From Candidatus Methanophagales archaeon (GTDB taxonomy: Archaea; Halobacteriota; Syntropharchaeia; Alkanophagales; Methanospirareceae), in assembly GCA_025435355.1 (NCBI GenBank), contig JANJFQ010000006.1:1-40046 (forward strand): DNA of 40,046 nucleotides, in the 5' to 3' direction. Positions 8,783-17,340 of the stretch are shown here, one piece after another. Numbering within the stretch: the stretch's first letter is position 1; every line of letters starts with the position of its first letter. The notes below the pieces were generated by a model. It saw only the letters and a list, made by a program, of their open reading frames with translations. It did not search any database and was not told the origin of the DNA. Both the position numbers and the translations under genes were made by a program.

Positions 8783-10798
8783 ATGGACGAGAACGAATAC
8801 ATAAGGCATTTCACAGAACTCGTGGAGTTGGAGCGAGAGGAACAGATGAAGCTGTACGAAGAGGAGATGAAAAGATTGAGTGGACGTGAGAGGGAGGAGA
8901 AGGGTAGAGCTTTTCTGCGAATGAAGGGGAAATCTAAAGGCTTGGGATTGGGCGAAAAGCACTTAGTGAAGTTTGGAAAGCCAACCTTTGATGCTACACT
9001 GCCGGAGAGCGAAATAGAAGTTGGAGACCTCGTTTTGGTGAGTAAACCCGGCACAAGCCCGTGGGATGAGGACAACCCTACAGGGACGGTTGCTGAGAAG
9101 ACCACATACACTATCACGGTTGCTTTTGATGAAGCGCCGCCCGGATTTGTTTTCCGTAAAGACCTCAGAATAGACCTTTTTGTAAATGACATTACGTTTC
9201 AGAGGATGATTGAAGCACTAAAGAAATTTAAAAGACTGTCGAGGTGGAGAAAGGATAAATTGCTTGGTAATACGCCTCCAGATTTCGAGAAAATACGTAA
9301 AATTGAATTTTTAAACACGGAATTGAACAATAGCCAACGTGAAGCGGTTTCGAGGAGTTTAGCGGCACGTGATTTCTTTCTTATACATGGACCGCCGGGA
9401 ACGGGGAAGACGATAACATGCGTAGAAGCTATAGCACAACTCGTCAGCCGTGGCTGTAAGATTTTAGCCTCTGCCGACTCAAATGTGGCTGTGGATAACC
9501 TGGTAGAACGATTAGACAAGATAGGCGTGAACGTGGTGAGGATAGGGCATCCGGCACGTGTAATCGCTTCTTTAAGGCGAAGAAGCCTTGATTATTTGGT
9601 TCTGAACGTGCCGGACTATATAAAGGCGCAGGAGCTCAGGGAGAGAGCTTATGAGATAAAAGAACGTATGAAAGGGTTTGTTGTGCCCGAAATGCGATGG
9701 AGAAGGGGTTTAAGTGATGAAGCGATAATGGAGCTCGCAAGTGAAGGGAAAACAACAAGGGGGATATCGAGGAAAAAAATAGAGGGTATGAGGAAGTGGC
9801 TCGATTTGAAGCCCCGCGTAGATAAGTTATTCGGCGATGCAAGGGAACTGGAAGAGCGCGCAATAAAAGGTATTATAGAGGATGCAGAAGTAATTTGTGC
9901 GACGAACAGCACTGCGGGTTCCGAGTTACTCAAACGCGAAAAGTTCGATTTTGCTGTTATTGACGAGGCAACGCAGTCCACGGAACCTTCTTCTTTGATC
10001 GCAATGCTCAAGGCGAAGAGGTTTATCATGGCTGGCGACCACAAGCAGCTTCCACCTACGATTTTGAATGAGGAAGCAGCGAGGAGGCGTTTTACCAGAA
10101 GTCTATTTGAGCGGCTTTTGGCGTTGCACGGTGACCGGATAAGGGTTATGCTTGACGTGCAGTATAGAATGAACGAAGAGATAGCGGAATTCCCGAATAG
10201 TGAGTTTTATGACGGTAAGCTAAAAGCAGATGAAAGCGTGAAGAGGCGAACAGTGGAAGATTTACTGCAATCAATGCCAGGTCCAATTGCGGAGTATGTT
10301 GACCAAACGTTATTAAATTTTGTCACGGGTAAGAAACCATTTTTGTTTATTGACACAAGTGGTAGTGATGAGTTCAGGGAAAGGGTAAGAAGCGGGTCTA
10401 CATCGAGAGAAAACCGAGGAGAAGCGAAATTGGTTAAGGATGTTGCAGAACGGTTGTTAAGTCAGGGTATAAGACCTGAGGATATAGCAATTATATCGCC
10501 TTATGTGGACCAGGTTGCGCTCATTAGAAAGATGCTCCGGGTGGATGGATTGGAGATAAAGACAGTGGATGGGTTTCAGGGTCGCGAGAAAGAGGTTGTT
10601 ATTGTGTCGTTTGTAAGGAGTAACAAATCAGGAGATATAGGATTTCTCCGCGATTTGAGAAGGCTTAATGTGTCTATAACGAGAGCGAAGAGGAAGCTGG
10701 TTTTAATTGGGGATTCTCATACGCTTGAAAACGAAGGATGTTACAAAAGGCTTGTTGAGCTGGCGAAGGAAAGAGGCGCGTATAAAGGGGTGGTTTAG
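8783..10798 (+). CDS. SF1 DNA/RNA helicase, IGHMBP2/UPF1-like
   Basis: The 671-residue protein has an N-terminal beta-barrel region (~60-150) followed by a two-RecA-fold helicase core: Walker A GPPGTGKT (~residue 208), ADSNVAVDNL (Ia), DEATQ (motif II, ~394), GDHKQLPPT (III), QYRM (IV), and VDGFQGREKEVVIVSFVRS (V) followed by LNVSITRAKRKL (VI). This is the pattern of Smubp-2/Upf1-type 5'-3' helicases, widespread in Euryarchaeota. The ATG at 8783 is chosen because it follows a TATA-like box and opens a conserved-looking helix. Substrate in archaea is not settled. Confidence 0.93.
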   Translation: MDENEYIRHFTELVELEREEQMKLYEEEMKRLSGREREEKGRAFLRMKGKSKGLGLGEKHLVKFGKPTFDATLPESEIEVGDLVLVSKPGTSPWDEDNPTGTVAEKTTYTITVAFDEAPPGFVFRKDLRIDLFVNDITFQRMIEALKKFKRLSRWRKDKLLGNTPPDFEKIRKIEFLNTELNNSQREAVSRSLAARDFFLIHGPPGTGKTITCVEAIAQLVSRGCKILASADSNVAVDNLVERLDKIGVNVVRIGHPARVIASLRRRSLDYLVLNVPDYIKAQELRERAYEIKERMKGFVVPEMRWRRGLSDEAIMELASEGKTTRGISRKKIEGMRKWLDLKPRVDKLFGDARELEERAIKGIIEDAEVICATNSTAGSELLKREKFDFAVIDEATQSTEPSSLIAMLKAKRFIMAGDHKQLPPTILNEEAARRRFTRSLFERLLALHGDRIRVMLDVQYRMNEEIAEFPNSEFYDGKLKADESVKRRTVEDLLQSMPGPIAEYVDQTLLNFVTGKKPFLFIDTSGSDEFRERVRSGSTSRENRGEAKLVKDVAERLLSQGIRPEDIAIISPYVDQVALIRKMLRVDGLEIKTVDGFQGREKEVVIVSFVRSNKSGDIGFLRDLRRLNVSITRAKRKLVLIGDSHTLENEGCYKRLVELAKERGAYKGVV

Positions 10799-10830
10799 AT
10801 TATCATCTAAAAATGAGTTAAGCATGAAGT

Positions 10831-11871
10831 ATGGAATGTAAGCTAATTAAGCAGGGATTCGAGCAAGGGAGTTGTCAGGTGTTTGATGCAAAGGATTTGC
10901 GATTGCGAAAAGCTTGTGACTCTACGCTTAAATATGAACAGGGGATTCCATACAGGTTGATAAATGCAATCCTTCTTTCAAGACCTGAGAATTACCTCTC
11001 TATTTACCAATCGGGATGCAACCTCTCATGCAAAAAATGCCACTCATGGCAGTTCACTCAACATGCGGTGGGCGAATGGATGTCTCCTTATGACATGGCT
11101 AAAGAAGCCGAGAAATACTTGAGTGAATACAAAATTACTCTTGTGCGTAGAGAGCATGCAACGAGCTGGCATGCACACGAGCTTTGTAAATCATGCGGAA
11201 GTTGTGTTATGCATGGCAAGAGGAGCAAACGATGCCCGGGGGTTCTCAGCGTTGACAAAATTGAATTAAGTCCGCAAGGCTGGGGACCTGCCCGTAACAT
11301 AATTGCATTCACCGGTGGCGACCTCGCATGCCAGCCTGATTTCTATGCAAAGTCCGCGGAATTGATAAAAGAGTTAAATGGAAATGTTTGGGTGCTTTTT
11401 GAAACTAATGGATATGGACTAACGCCAGGTACTCTGGATTGTTTTCAACAGGCAGGTATAGATTCTTTCTGGCTGGACATAAAGGCTTTTGACGATTTGA
11501 CACATAGAAAACTTACAGGAGTGTCAAATTCTCGTATTTTGAAACTTCCAGAAGAGATAAAAGAAGGAGGATTCGTTTTAGAAGTTCTCTCACTCTATAT
11601 TCCCGGCTGGGTAGATACAGACCAGATTAGTAAAATTGCGGTAGACATAGCATCTGTGGATGCAGAAATTCCTTTCACCATCCTCGCTTTTTTCCCGGAG
11701 TATAAAATGAATGACGTCCCTTCGCCTACTATGTGGCAAATGATAGAGGCATATAACGCGGCAAAGGATGCTGGATTGAGAAAAATCAAACTTGGGAATG
11801 CCCATTTATTCGTGAAAACGCGTGAAGATTATGCGGTTTTAGAAAAAATCGTTGGAAGAGAAAGTCTTTAA
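10831..11871 (+). CDS. Radical SAM protein with an additional cysteine-rich cluster motif
   Basis: The 346-residue protein has the radical SAM signature CNLSCKKCHS (CX3CX2C, ~residues 63-70) for a 4Fe-4S cluster that cleaves S-adenosylmethionine. A second cysteine group, CKSCGSC followed by a Cys ~10 residues later (~115-132), suggests an auxiliary cluster of the kind seen in glycyl-radical-enzyme activases. TGGDLACQPDFY resembles the GGE motif region. It lies 32 bp after the helicase on the same strand. No glycyl-radical partner is visible nearby, so the substrate is unknown. Confidence 0.8.
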   Translation: MECKLIKQGFEQGSCQVFDAKDLRLRKACDSTLKYEQGIPYRLINAILLSRPENYLSIYQSGCNLSCKKCHSWQFTQHAVGEWMSPYDMAKEAEKYLSEYKITLVRREHATSWHAHELCKSCGSCVMHGKRSKRCPGVLSVDKIELSPQGWGPARNIIAFTGGDLACQPDFYAKSAELIKELNGNVWVLFETNGYGLTPGTLDCFQQAGIDSFWLDIKAFDDLTHRKLTGVSNSRILKLPEEIKEGGFVLEVLSLYIPGWVDTDQISKIAVDIASVDAEIPFTILAFFPEYKMNDVPSPTMWQMIEAYNAAKDAGLRKIKLGNAHLFVKTREDYAVLEKIVGRESL

Positions 11872-11930
11872 AAACACGTTTTATAACAAAACCTTTTTTA
11901 AGAAAAGCTTTCTCACCCCGATAAAACATG

Positions 11931-12146
11931 TTAGTTCGTTTCTTCTATCTCCACAATTTTCCGCCTGCTTTTCGTTCCCGCAACGATTCTTACGTTGGCA
12001 TTGAAGTGTCTCGACAATAACTTAATCACAGCTTTATTTGCCTTATCTTTTGTCGGTGGCTCTTTTACTCTTATTATTAATGGTTCAGCTTCTATTAGCT
12101 CCTCCACGTTTGAATTGGGAATAACTTTTATCTCGATTTTTTTCAT
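11931..12146 (-). CDS. DUF167 (YggU-family) small protein
   Basis: The 71-residue product has the DUF167 pattern: IKVIPNS at the start, then IRVKEPPTKDKANKAVIKLL in the middle and VRIVAGTKSRRKIVEI at the end. The family is a small alpha/beta fold of unknown function, common in archaea and bacteria. It is transcribed towards the radical SAM gene, with ~60 bp between the convergent ends. Confidence 0.88.
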   Translation of the reverse strand: MKKIEIKVIPNSNVEELIEAEPLIIRVKEPPTKDKANKAVIKLLSRHFNANVRIVAGTKSRRKIVEIEETN

Positions 12147-12303
12147 CTTAACGTAGCAAGCGAATCATATTTATCGGGGGTATTTAAATACAAATACAAT
12201 AACTATACTTATTTACCATTGAACCCGCAGAGAATCAGAAAAATCATTTATCTCATATCATCTCAGCGCTCTCCGTGATCTAGGCGGTAAAAATACGCGA
12301 AAA

Positions 12304-12603
12304 ATGGACTCAAAAGTAAGAGCGCAGGTGTTGGTCAAGGGGCGAGTGCAAGGCGTTCTCTTTCGATATGTAACAAGAGACGAAGCGAATATGAGAGGCG
12401 TAAAGGGCTTGGTGCGCAACCTGAAAGATGGGCGGGTGGAAGCGGTATTTGAAGGCGAAAAGGGAAAAGTGGACGAAATGATAGAATATTGTCATTATGG
12501 TCCACCTGCGGCGAAGGTGTCATCGGTAAAGGTTACATGGGAGGAATATACAGGTGGGTTTAAGGGTTTTTCCATTCGCTATCGCGAAAACAATAATCGT
12601 TAA
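12304..12603 (+). CDS. acyP: Acylphosphatase
   Basis: The 99-residue protein hydrolyses acyl phosphates. It shows the two active-site motifs: VKGRVQGVLFRY, which holds the phosphate-binding loop and catalytic Arg, and GLVRNLKDGRVEAVFEG, which holds the catalytic Asn. The C-terminal GFSIRY strand is also present. Length and order are normal for the family. The gene lies upstream of the decayed defence region but looks like an ordinary housekeeping gene. Confidence 0.93.
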   Translation: MDSKVRAQVLVKGRVQGVLFRYVTRDEANMRGVKGLVRNLKDGRVEAVFEGEKGKVDEMIEYCHYGPPAAKVSSVKVTWEEYTGGFKGFSIRYRENNNR

Positions 12604-12614
12604 AATATTACATT

Positions 12615-12884
12615 TTGGTGCCCATTTCTTTAGAAAGAAGTCGTACAGAAGTAGTATGCGTCTATCAGTCCCATATTCTCCTTAGTTTAGTGAATGAGTT
12701 TTATTTTAAAGATTTAATTTCAAAGGCGGAACTTGAAGAACTAAAAGCAAAGGAGTTTATTTTGGATTTTTCTGCTCCTGGAAGCGAGACATTCTTTGAA
12801 AATTTAAATGTAGAGGAGAAGATTGAAGTGGTTCGATTCATGGTTCCCATAGAGGAATGGAAAGAGAAGGGGGTGAAAGCATGA
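12615..12884 (+). CDS. Unrecognised 89-residue protein or gene fragment
   Basis: I do not recognise the family. The open frame begins with TTG-GTG just 12 bp after acyP, without an obvious ribosome binding site, and its stop overlaps the next ATG (ATGA). The C-terminal part is rich in charged residues and mostly helical in character. Because the genes just downstream are remnants of a DUF1156/DUF499 defence locus, this may be the tail of another truncated gene of that locus. It could also be a short intact ORF coupled to the next one. Confidence 0.4.
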   Translation: MVPISLERSRTEVVCVYQSHILLSLVNEFYFKDLISKAELEELKAKEFILDFSAPGSETFFENLNVEEKIEVVRFMVPIEEWKEKGVKA

Positions 12885-13193
12885 TTAAAAATCTTCCGGC
12901 TAAAGAGATACTTCGTAGTATTGATTCCATTTTAGCATCGCTAGAAACTAATAGATGTACTCCATCGAGCGCTGCTTTTGTGGGAAGAAGGAAAAAGAGA
13001 CGAAATGAAAGAAGTGCTTGCAGAAACGGAGTGGGGGAATAAAGATGCTTTTTACCGCGTTGCTCAGGCAATATCTGAGACATTACCGCTGGACAGCAAA
13101 AAGAAGAAACTACTCGATGGTTTTCTTTCAGGTAAGGAAAGGTTAATAAATGAAGTAAAACAAACAACTATACAAAGGAGGTTGTTTGAATGA
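12883..13193 (+). pseudogene. Remnant of a DUF1156-type DNA methylase (C-terminus, frameshifted)
   Basis: A 5' piece starting at the ATG at 12883 is followed, in another frame from ~12945, by a segment reading DVLHRALLLWEEGKR and then FYRVAQAISETLPLDS and LLDGFLSGKERL. That order resembles the C-terminus of DUF1156 adenine-methylase proteins, where an LWxxG helix is followed by F[WY]R[VL]AQAL and LLDG. The methylase domain with its catalytic motif is absent. The remnant overlaps the start of the intact AAA ATPase by four bases, so the original operon order is preserved. Confidence 0.6.
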
Positions 13194-14149
13194 TAAAGAA
13201 CCTGGAGATTGAGAATTTTAAGTCAATAAAACACTTGAAATTGGACTGCAAGAGAATAAATATCTTTATAGGAGAGCCAAACACAGGGAAGTCTAATATT
13301 TTGGAGACATTTGGACTATTATCACATACATACTATGGGGATATTGAAGATTTTGTTAGACTTGAGAGTATGACTAATTTGTTCCATGATGAGAATCTGG
13401 AGAATAAGATAGAAATAAAGTTTGATGGAAATACTTTCCATGTAGAATTTAAAGATGGGCAGTTTATGGGAATTTACAATATTGAAAGAAGGGTTTTTAG
13501 TTATAATTACGGCGCTCGAGGGAACAGGTCTTCTTTGCCTGAACTTAAATCGTTCAAATTTTACAGATTTAAAGTAAGAAGAGACTTCCCCAGTCCAGGA
13601 TCAGAATTTCTCCTTCCTCCTTCTGCTGATAACTTTTCAGCAATTATTTTAACTCATAAGGAACTAAGAAAACTGATGAAGCAAATATTTGATGCATATG
13701 GGCTCAGGGTTGTTCTTAAACCGCAAGAAAACAAAATAGAAGTGCAAAAGGAACTCGAGGACATAATAATTTCTCATCCCTATTCATTAGTTTCTGATAC
13801 TCTTCAAAGAATCGTCTTTTATCTCACAGCAATCGATTCTAATAGAGATTCCGTAATCGTATTTGAAGAACCAGAAGCTCATGCGTTCCCCTACTACACA
13901 AAATTTCTCGCTGAGAGAATAGCCCTAGATAAGACGAACAACCAGTATTTCATTTCAACACACAATCCGTATCTCCTCCTTTCAATCCTCGAAAAAGCAC
14001 ATAAAGACGAAGTGGCTATTTTCATAACATATTTTGAAGACTATCAAACGAAAGTAAAACCATTAAGTGAAAAAGGAAAGAAAGAAATATTCGATGCCGA
14101 AATAGATGTGTTCTTCAATATTGAAAGATTTTTAGAGGAGGAAAAATGA
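13190..14149 (+). CDS. AAA ATPase, OLD/RecF-like (AAA_15/AAA_21 type)
   Basis: The 319-residue protein opens with an ABC-type ATPase N-terminus, a strand IENFKSIKHL followed by the Walker A loop GEPNTGKSN (~residue 27). A Walker B segment VFEEPEAHAFP (~220) and the switch motif FISTHNPYLL (~250) follow. These define the OLD/SMC-like ATPases often found as partners of nucleases or toxins in phage defence. No TOPRIM domain is visible. The start overlaps the upstream remnant by ATGA, with AAGGAGG shortly before it as a strong ribosome binding site. It is the only fully intact gene of the decayed island. Confidence 0.82.
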   Translation: MIKNLEIENFKSIKHLKLDCKRINIFIGEPNTGKSNILETFGLLSHTYYGDIEDFVRLESMTNLFHDENLENKIEIKFDGNTFHVEFKDGQFMGIYNIERRVFSYNYGARGNRSSLPELKSFKFYRFKVRRDFPSPGSEFLLPPSADNFSAIILTHKELRKLMKQIFDAYGLRVVLKPQENKIEVQKELEDIIISHPYSLVSDTLQRIVFYLTAIDSNRDSVIVFEEPEAHAFPYYTKFLAERIALDKTNNQYFISTHNPYLLLSILEKAHKDEVAIFITYFEDYQTKVKPLSEKGKKEIFDAEIDVFFNIERFLEEEK

Positions 14150-14236
14150 TAAATTTGAAAAGCTAATAAACGATTTGAAAGGAAGGAGCAAGATGATGAA
14201 AGCTCTGGAAAAATCTATAAAGGAAAGGAGGATGAA

Positions 14237-14791
14237 ATGAAACCTTTCTCCACGATAGCTATACCACACAGGGATATTCTTGAAGGAAGGCTTACAATGG
14301 ACGTTTTCGCCGCTAACCTCTGGGAGGTGTATAAAGGCAGAGCGCATGAGGATTATCGTGATTCAAACATCTTCTTCAGGAAAACCTACATCACAGAGGG
14401 CTTAAAAAATCTCTTGAGTATTACGGAGAAAAGACTCAAAGGAGAAGGTGGAGACCCACTTATTCAACTTCAAACACCTTTTGGAGGTGGAAAAACACAT
14501 TCCTTGATTGCTCTTTATCATAAGGTAAAGGAATGGAAAGCATAAATGACGAAAAACTTAAAGCCGAGGAGAAAGATCTTATAACGAACAACCTGAAAAA
14601 GGAACATTTTGAAATATTTCTCTGGCCTGGTAACTTTAAAGACATTCCTGATACGAAGATGTTGAAATTAATCTTGCAGAAAAGTCAGAAAGAAGAGAAA
14701 ACTCGCATGGCAACTTATAGAAGAAGATAAAATCAAGGAGGCAATCAAGCAAGCAGAAGTCGAGATAGAAGATGAAGTATTGGATGAGTGA
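14237..14791 (+). pseudogene. Remnant of a DUF499-family ATPase (large internal deletion and frameshifts)
   Basis: Three pieces line up in order: 14237-14545 encodes the N-terminus with FRKTYITEGLKNLL and a P-loop TPFGGGKTHSLIALYH; 14533-14730 encodes HFEIFLWPGNFKDIPDTKML; and a third frame, ~14702-14791, encodes WQLIEEDKIKEAIKQAE and a short acidic tail. DUF499 proteins are normally ~1000 residues, so most of the gene is lost. Together with the DUF1156 remnant this marks a former methylase/ATPase anti-phage locus. Confidence 0.68.
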
Positions 14792-14809
14792 ATAAGTGCA
14801 TCAAAGCAA

Positions 14810-15058
14810 ATGAAAGAAGAGTCTGAGGGAACAATGGAAAAAGCGAGAAAACCAATTCGCCATATTGCTGATAAATTAAAGGAAAGTTACAACCCGGAGA
14901 AAATAATCTTATTTGGCTCTTATGCATGGGGCTTGCCTGACGAAGACAGTGACATTGACATTTTGATTATTACACCAGAAGAGTTGAAATCGAGGCTTGA
15001 AATTGGCGACCAATTTCTTCAAGAAATCATTTCAAGAGGAGAAGTTGCATATGGCTAA
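14810..15058 (+). pseudogene. MNT-type nucleotidyltransferase with internal deletion
   Basis: The 82-residue product contains the minimal nucleotidyltransferase motif GSYAWGLPDEDSDIDILII. It then passes straight into a C-terminal ending of the type EELKSRLEIGDQFLQEII. In intact members a segment with the third catalytic acidic residue lies between these parts, and it is missing here. The fold is therefore unlikely to be catalytic. It is followed directly by a HEPN remnant, the usual toxin partner. Confidence 0.6.
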
Positions 15059-15284
15059 AGAATCTCGCTACTGGAAAGACTTTTAGATGATGCTGTTCAG
15101 TTTGAAAGCGATTTTGAGAGATTTAGGGAGGGTTTGCCAAGAGATTACTTCTTATTATACGGAAGAACGTTATCCTTTCTTCGTTTCAGAGCCAAGCAAA
15201 GAAGAAATTGCGGAAGCTTTGGCGATGGCTAAGGAATTGGTTAAAATGATTTTAGAGAAGATAAAATACCATTATATTACCTAA
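15050..15284 (+). pseudogene. HEPN-domain remnant, partner of the upstream nucleotidyltransferase
   Basis: An ATG at 15050 encodes MAKESRYWKDF and then stops. The next open frame (15087-15284) holds the C-terminal half of a HEPN helix bundle: ILRDLGRVCQEI, YYTEERYPFF and EEIAEALAMAKELVKMIL. The N-terminal helices are gone. Together with the nucleotidyltransferase fragment this is a dead HEPN/MNT pair, and an intact pair lies 2 kb downstream. Confidence 0.6.
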
Positions 15285-15431
15285 ATTTAAGAGAGAGGGT
15301 AGTTATTTAATGCTTCAAAAGAATAAAAATAATAGATGTTTCAAAAGAGGAATTATCCCCAAAAAGAAAATTGTCAACTTCATATATCGTATAATAAAAA
15401 GACATGATCTCTCACAGGAGAACATTGAAAA

Positions 15432-16919
15432 ATGGAAAATAGAGAAATTGAAAAGGTTGAAAACAATAAAATACTATTTTTCTTAGGTGCTGGGGCATCT
15501 GTTACTGCGGGAGTCCCTGATACTGAAAGCTTCATTTATGGGATGAATAATAAAGAATTGGAAATTTTACCTGATTTTTATGATGAGAACACTTTAAAAT
15601 TCAAGGAAAAAGAAGAGAGCCTAAAATCATTAGAAAAGGAGTTAAGGGGGTTTATTCGTGAGAAAACAATTGTCAGCAAAGATAAAATAGATTATATAGC
15701 ACCGCTGAAAGAGTTTATAGACAAATACAAGACTCTCGATATTTTCTCTGTTAATTACGATACGTGTATTGAGCAATTTTGTAAAGAATATAGTCTAAGA
15801 TATACAGATGGCTTCGAATTATATTGGCATCCAGAATTATTTGACGGTGATTATGATGTAAAACTACACAAGATTCATGGTTCGGTGATGTGGTATCTAA
15901 CAGATAGAGGCACGTATGTTAAGATTCCGATAGCATCAAAAGAGAAGGATGAGATAAAGCTCATTACTGGAGAAACTGCTAAAACGCTCATGGTTTATCC
16001 TAGGGGTGGTAAATGGGAGTATGCAGAACCTTTGTTAGAACTGATTCGCAGACTGCATGATGGATTAGAAAATGCAGGTGTTTGTATCATCATTGGTTAT
16101 AGCTTCAGGGATGATTATATTAGGAGAATATTTTTTGAGGCTGCGCAAAAGAATAAAGATTTGACTATATTTTTAATTTCACCACACGCAGGTAAAATTT
16201 ATGATGATAAATTAAAATTTATTGATAAAGATAAAATAAGACCTTCGTCGTTAGAAGGAAGGGTAATCTGTTGGAATTATCCAATGGAGATTGTTTTGAA
16301 GGATTATTATCTGTATCGAAGCTTGAGGAAATTATCTGATATTCTAAAAGGGCTTGAAGTGGCACACGAGTTCAAACGAGAGCGAGGAAGTAAGGTTGGT
16401 GCATTTCAACACGGAGTGCAAGAAGTTGTATCAAACTGCATAGAAATAGGGTACACATCAATGGCAGAAAAGGTTTTAGAAAAGGAGTTAGGTATAACCG
16501 TGAACAATCTAAAAGAGAGCGCATTATTCGTAGATAAAAAACCAATTGATAAGTTAAGAGTTTTGTGTGGTTTGGGTGTAAATCATCTTTATAGTGGCCG
16601 TTATGACAAAGCGAAGATATATTTTGAAGTATTAAAAGAGGTACTCGAACAATCCCTCGAAGTGGGAAATGAATATTTTGAGTTAAATCGTCAATTAACC
16701 GATTTAGTAAAAAATGGTAAAGAAGGAAGGGCGGAGATAGAGCAGAAGATAGAGAAAATAAGGCGGAATAATGAAGTTTTACCGTTCTATGGTTGGTTTG
16801 GGAACCATTCCGATTTGAATTGGACGAGACGTTTAGAATATAGTTTTATTGTTTTTTTAAACAAAGAGATCACGCTGCGTTCAAGAAAAGATGAGGATAA
16901 CATCCTGTTAAAATACTAA
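15432..16919 (+). CDS. SIR2-domain protein, copy 1 (C-terminus cut off by a frameshift)
   Basis: The 495-residue product has a SIR2-like NAD-binding domain: FFLGAGAS (residues ~15-22), FSVNYDTCIEQF (~99) with the conserved Asn, KIHGSVMWY (~148) with the conserved His, and VCIIIGYSFRDDYIR (~222). SIR2-like domains of this kind act as NADases in defence proteins such as DSR and ThsA; that role here is inferred. The C-terminal ~200 residues are helical and may be a sensor or interaction module. Compared with copy 2 it lacks ~120 residues between GAGAS and FIREKTIVS. A one-base loss near 16910 ends the frame early. Confidence 0.8.
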   Translation: MENREIEKVENNKILFFLGAGASVTAGVPDTESFIYGMNNKELEILPDFYDENTLKFKEKEESLKSLEKELRGFIREKTIVSKDKIDYIAPLKEFIDKYKTLDIFSVNYDTCIEQFCKEYSLRYTDGFELYWHPELFDGDYDVKLHKIHGSVMWYLTDRGTYVKIPIASKEKDEIKLITGETAKTLMVYPRGGKWEYAEPLLELIRRLHDGLENAGVCIIIGYSFRDDYIRRIFFEAAQKNKDLTIFLISPHAGKIYDDKLKFIDKDKIRPSSLEGRVICWNYPMEIVLKDYYLYRSLRKLSDILKGLEVAHEFKRERGSKVGAFQHGVQEVVSNCIEIGYTSMAEKVLEKELGITVNNLKESALFVDKKPIDKLRVLCGLGVNHLYSGRYDKAKIYFEVLKEVLEQSLEVGNEYFELNRQLTDLVKNGKEGRAEIEQKIEKIRRNNEVLPFYGWFGNHSDLNWTRRLEYSFIVFLNKEITLRSRKDEDNILLKY

Positions 16920-17125
16920 ACAAATGCGCCGATATGAAAAAACTTTTAGAGATATCATTTGACAGGGGCATATACAAAGGTAGTGATAAGATTAATATAG
17001 GTACCCGCCCGGTAGAAACACGCAGGAAAGAAGAGGCAGAGAAAAAATTAACTGAAATATTGAAGGCTTTTGAGGAATTAATAGTTTTTGTGAAGAAAAG
17101 GAGAGACAGACCGTCGAATAGATAA
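16920..17125 (+). pseudogene. Displaced C-terminal tail of SIR2 copy 1
   Basis: The tail reads MKKLLEISFDRGIYKGSDK and then TRPVETRRKEEAEKKL, collinear with the end of copy 2. Copy 1 has CTGTTAAAATACTAAAC where copy 2 has CTGTTGAAAATACTATAC. Restoring one A in the A-run joins the frames through ILNKCADMKK. It could be a real inactivating mutation, a reversible phase-variable run or an assembly error. Confidence 0.75.
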
Positions 17126-17148
17126 TAAATTAAAGAATGTGATAAAAA

Positions 17149-17340
17149 ATGAACCTAAGAGTAAGAAAAATATACGAAGCGTTGTTTGCGTTTGAAGACT
17201 TGCGGGAAATATACAGGCAAGCGATACCCACAGGACTTGACGAACGCGAAGAAGAGCATTTTTCTAACGGCATAGCCCGTTTAGAGACTATCATAAGAGA
17301 ATTAAAAGAGGGGGGAAAGGATAATAATGACATTAATTGA
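17149..17340 (+). CDS. Orphan copy of the SepCysS N-terminal extension domain
   Basis: The 63-residue product matches the first ~58 residues of the SepCysS gene at 21728 almost position by position: MNLRVRKIYEALFAFEDLRE here against MNLRVRKLYEALFALEDLRD there, then IYRQAIPTGLDEREEEHFSN, and ARLETIIRELKEG. It ends where the catalytic domain would begin. It follows SIR2 copy 1 by 23 bp, as the full-length gene follows SIR2 copy 2. Its end overlaps the next gene by 14 bp, implying translational coupling. SepCysS N-extensions are thought to be related to SepCysE, which tethers SepRS and SepCysS; whether this orphan binds SepRS is unknown. Confidence 0.75.
   Translation: MNLRVRKIYEALFAFEDLREIYRQAIPTGLDEREEEHFSNGIARLETIIRELKEGGKDNNDIN

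Noticed and set aside
15310-15486. 58-codon frame overlapping the start of SIR2 copy 1
   Set aside because: It is very Lys/Asn-rich, has no good ribosome binding site, and overlaps a convincing start in another frame.
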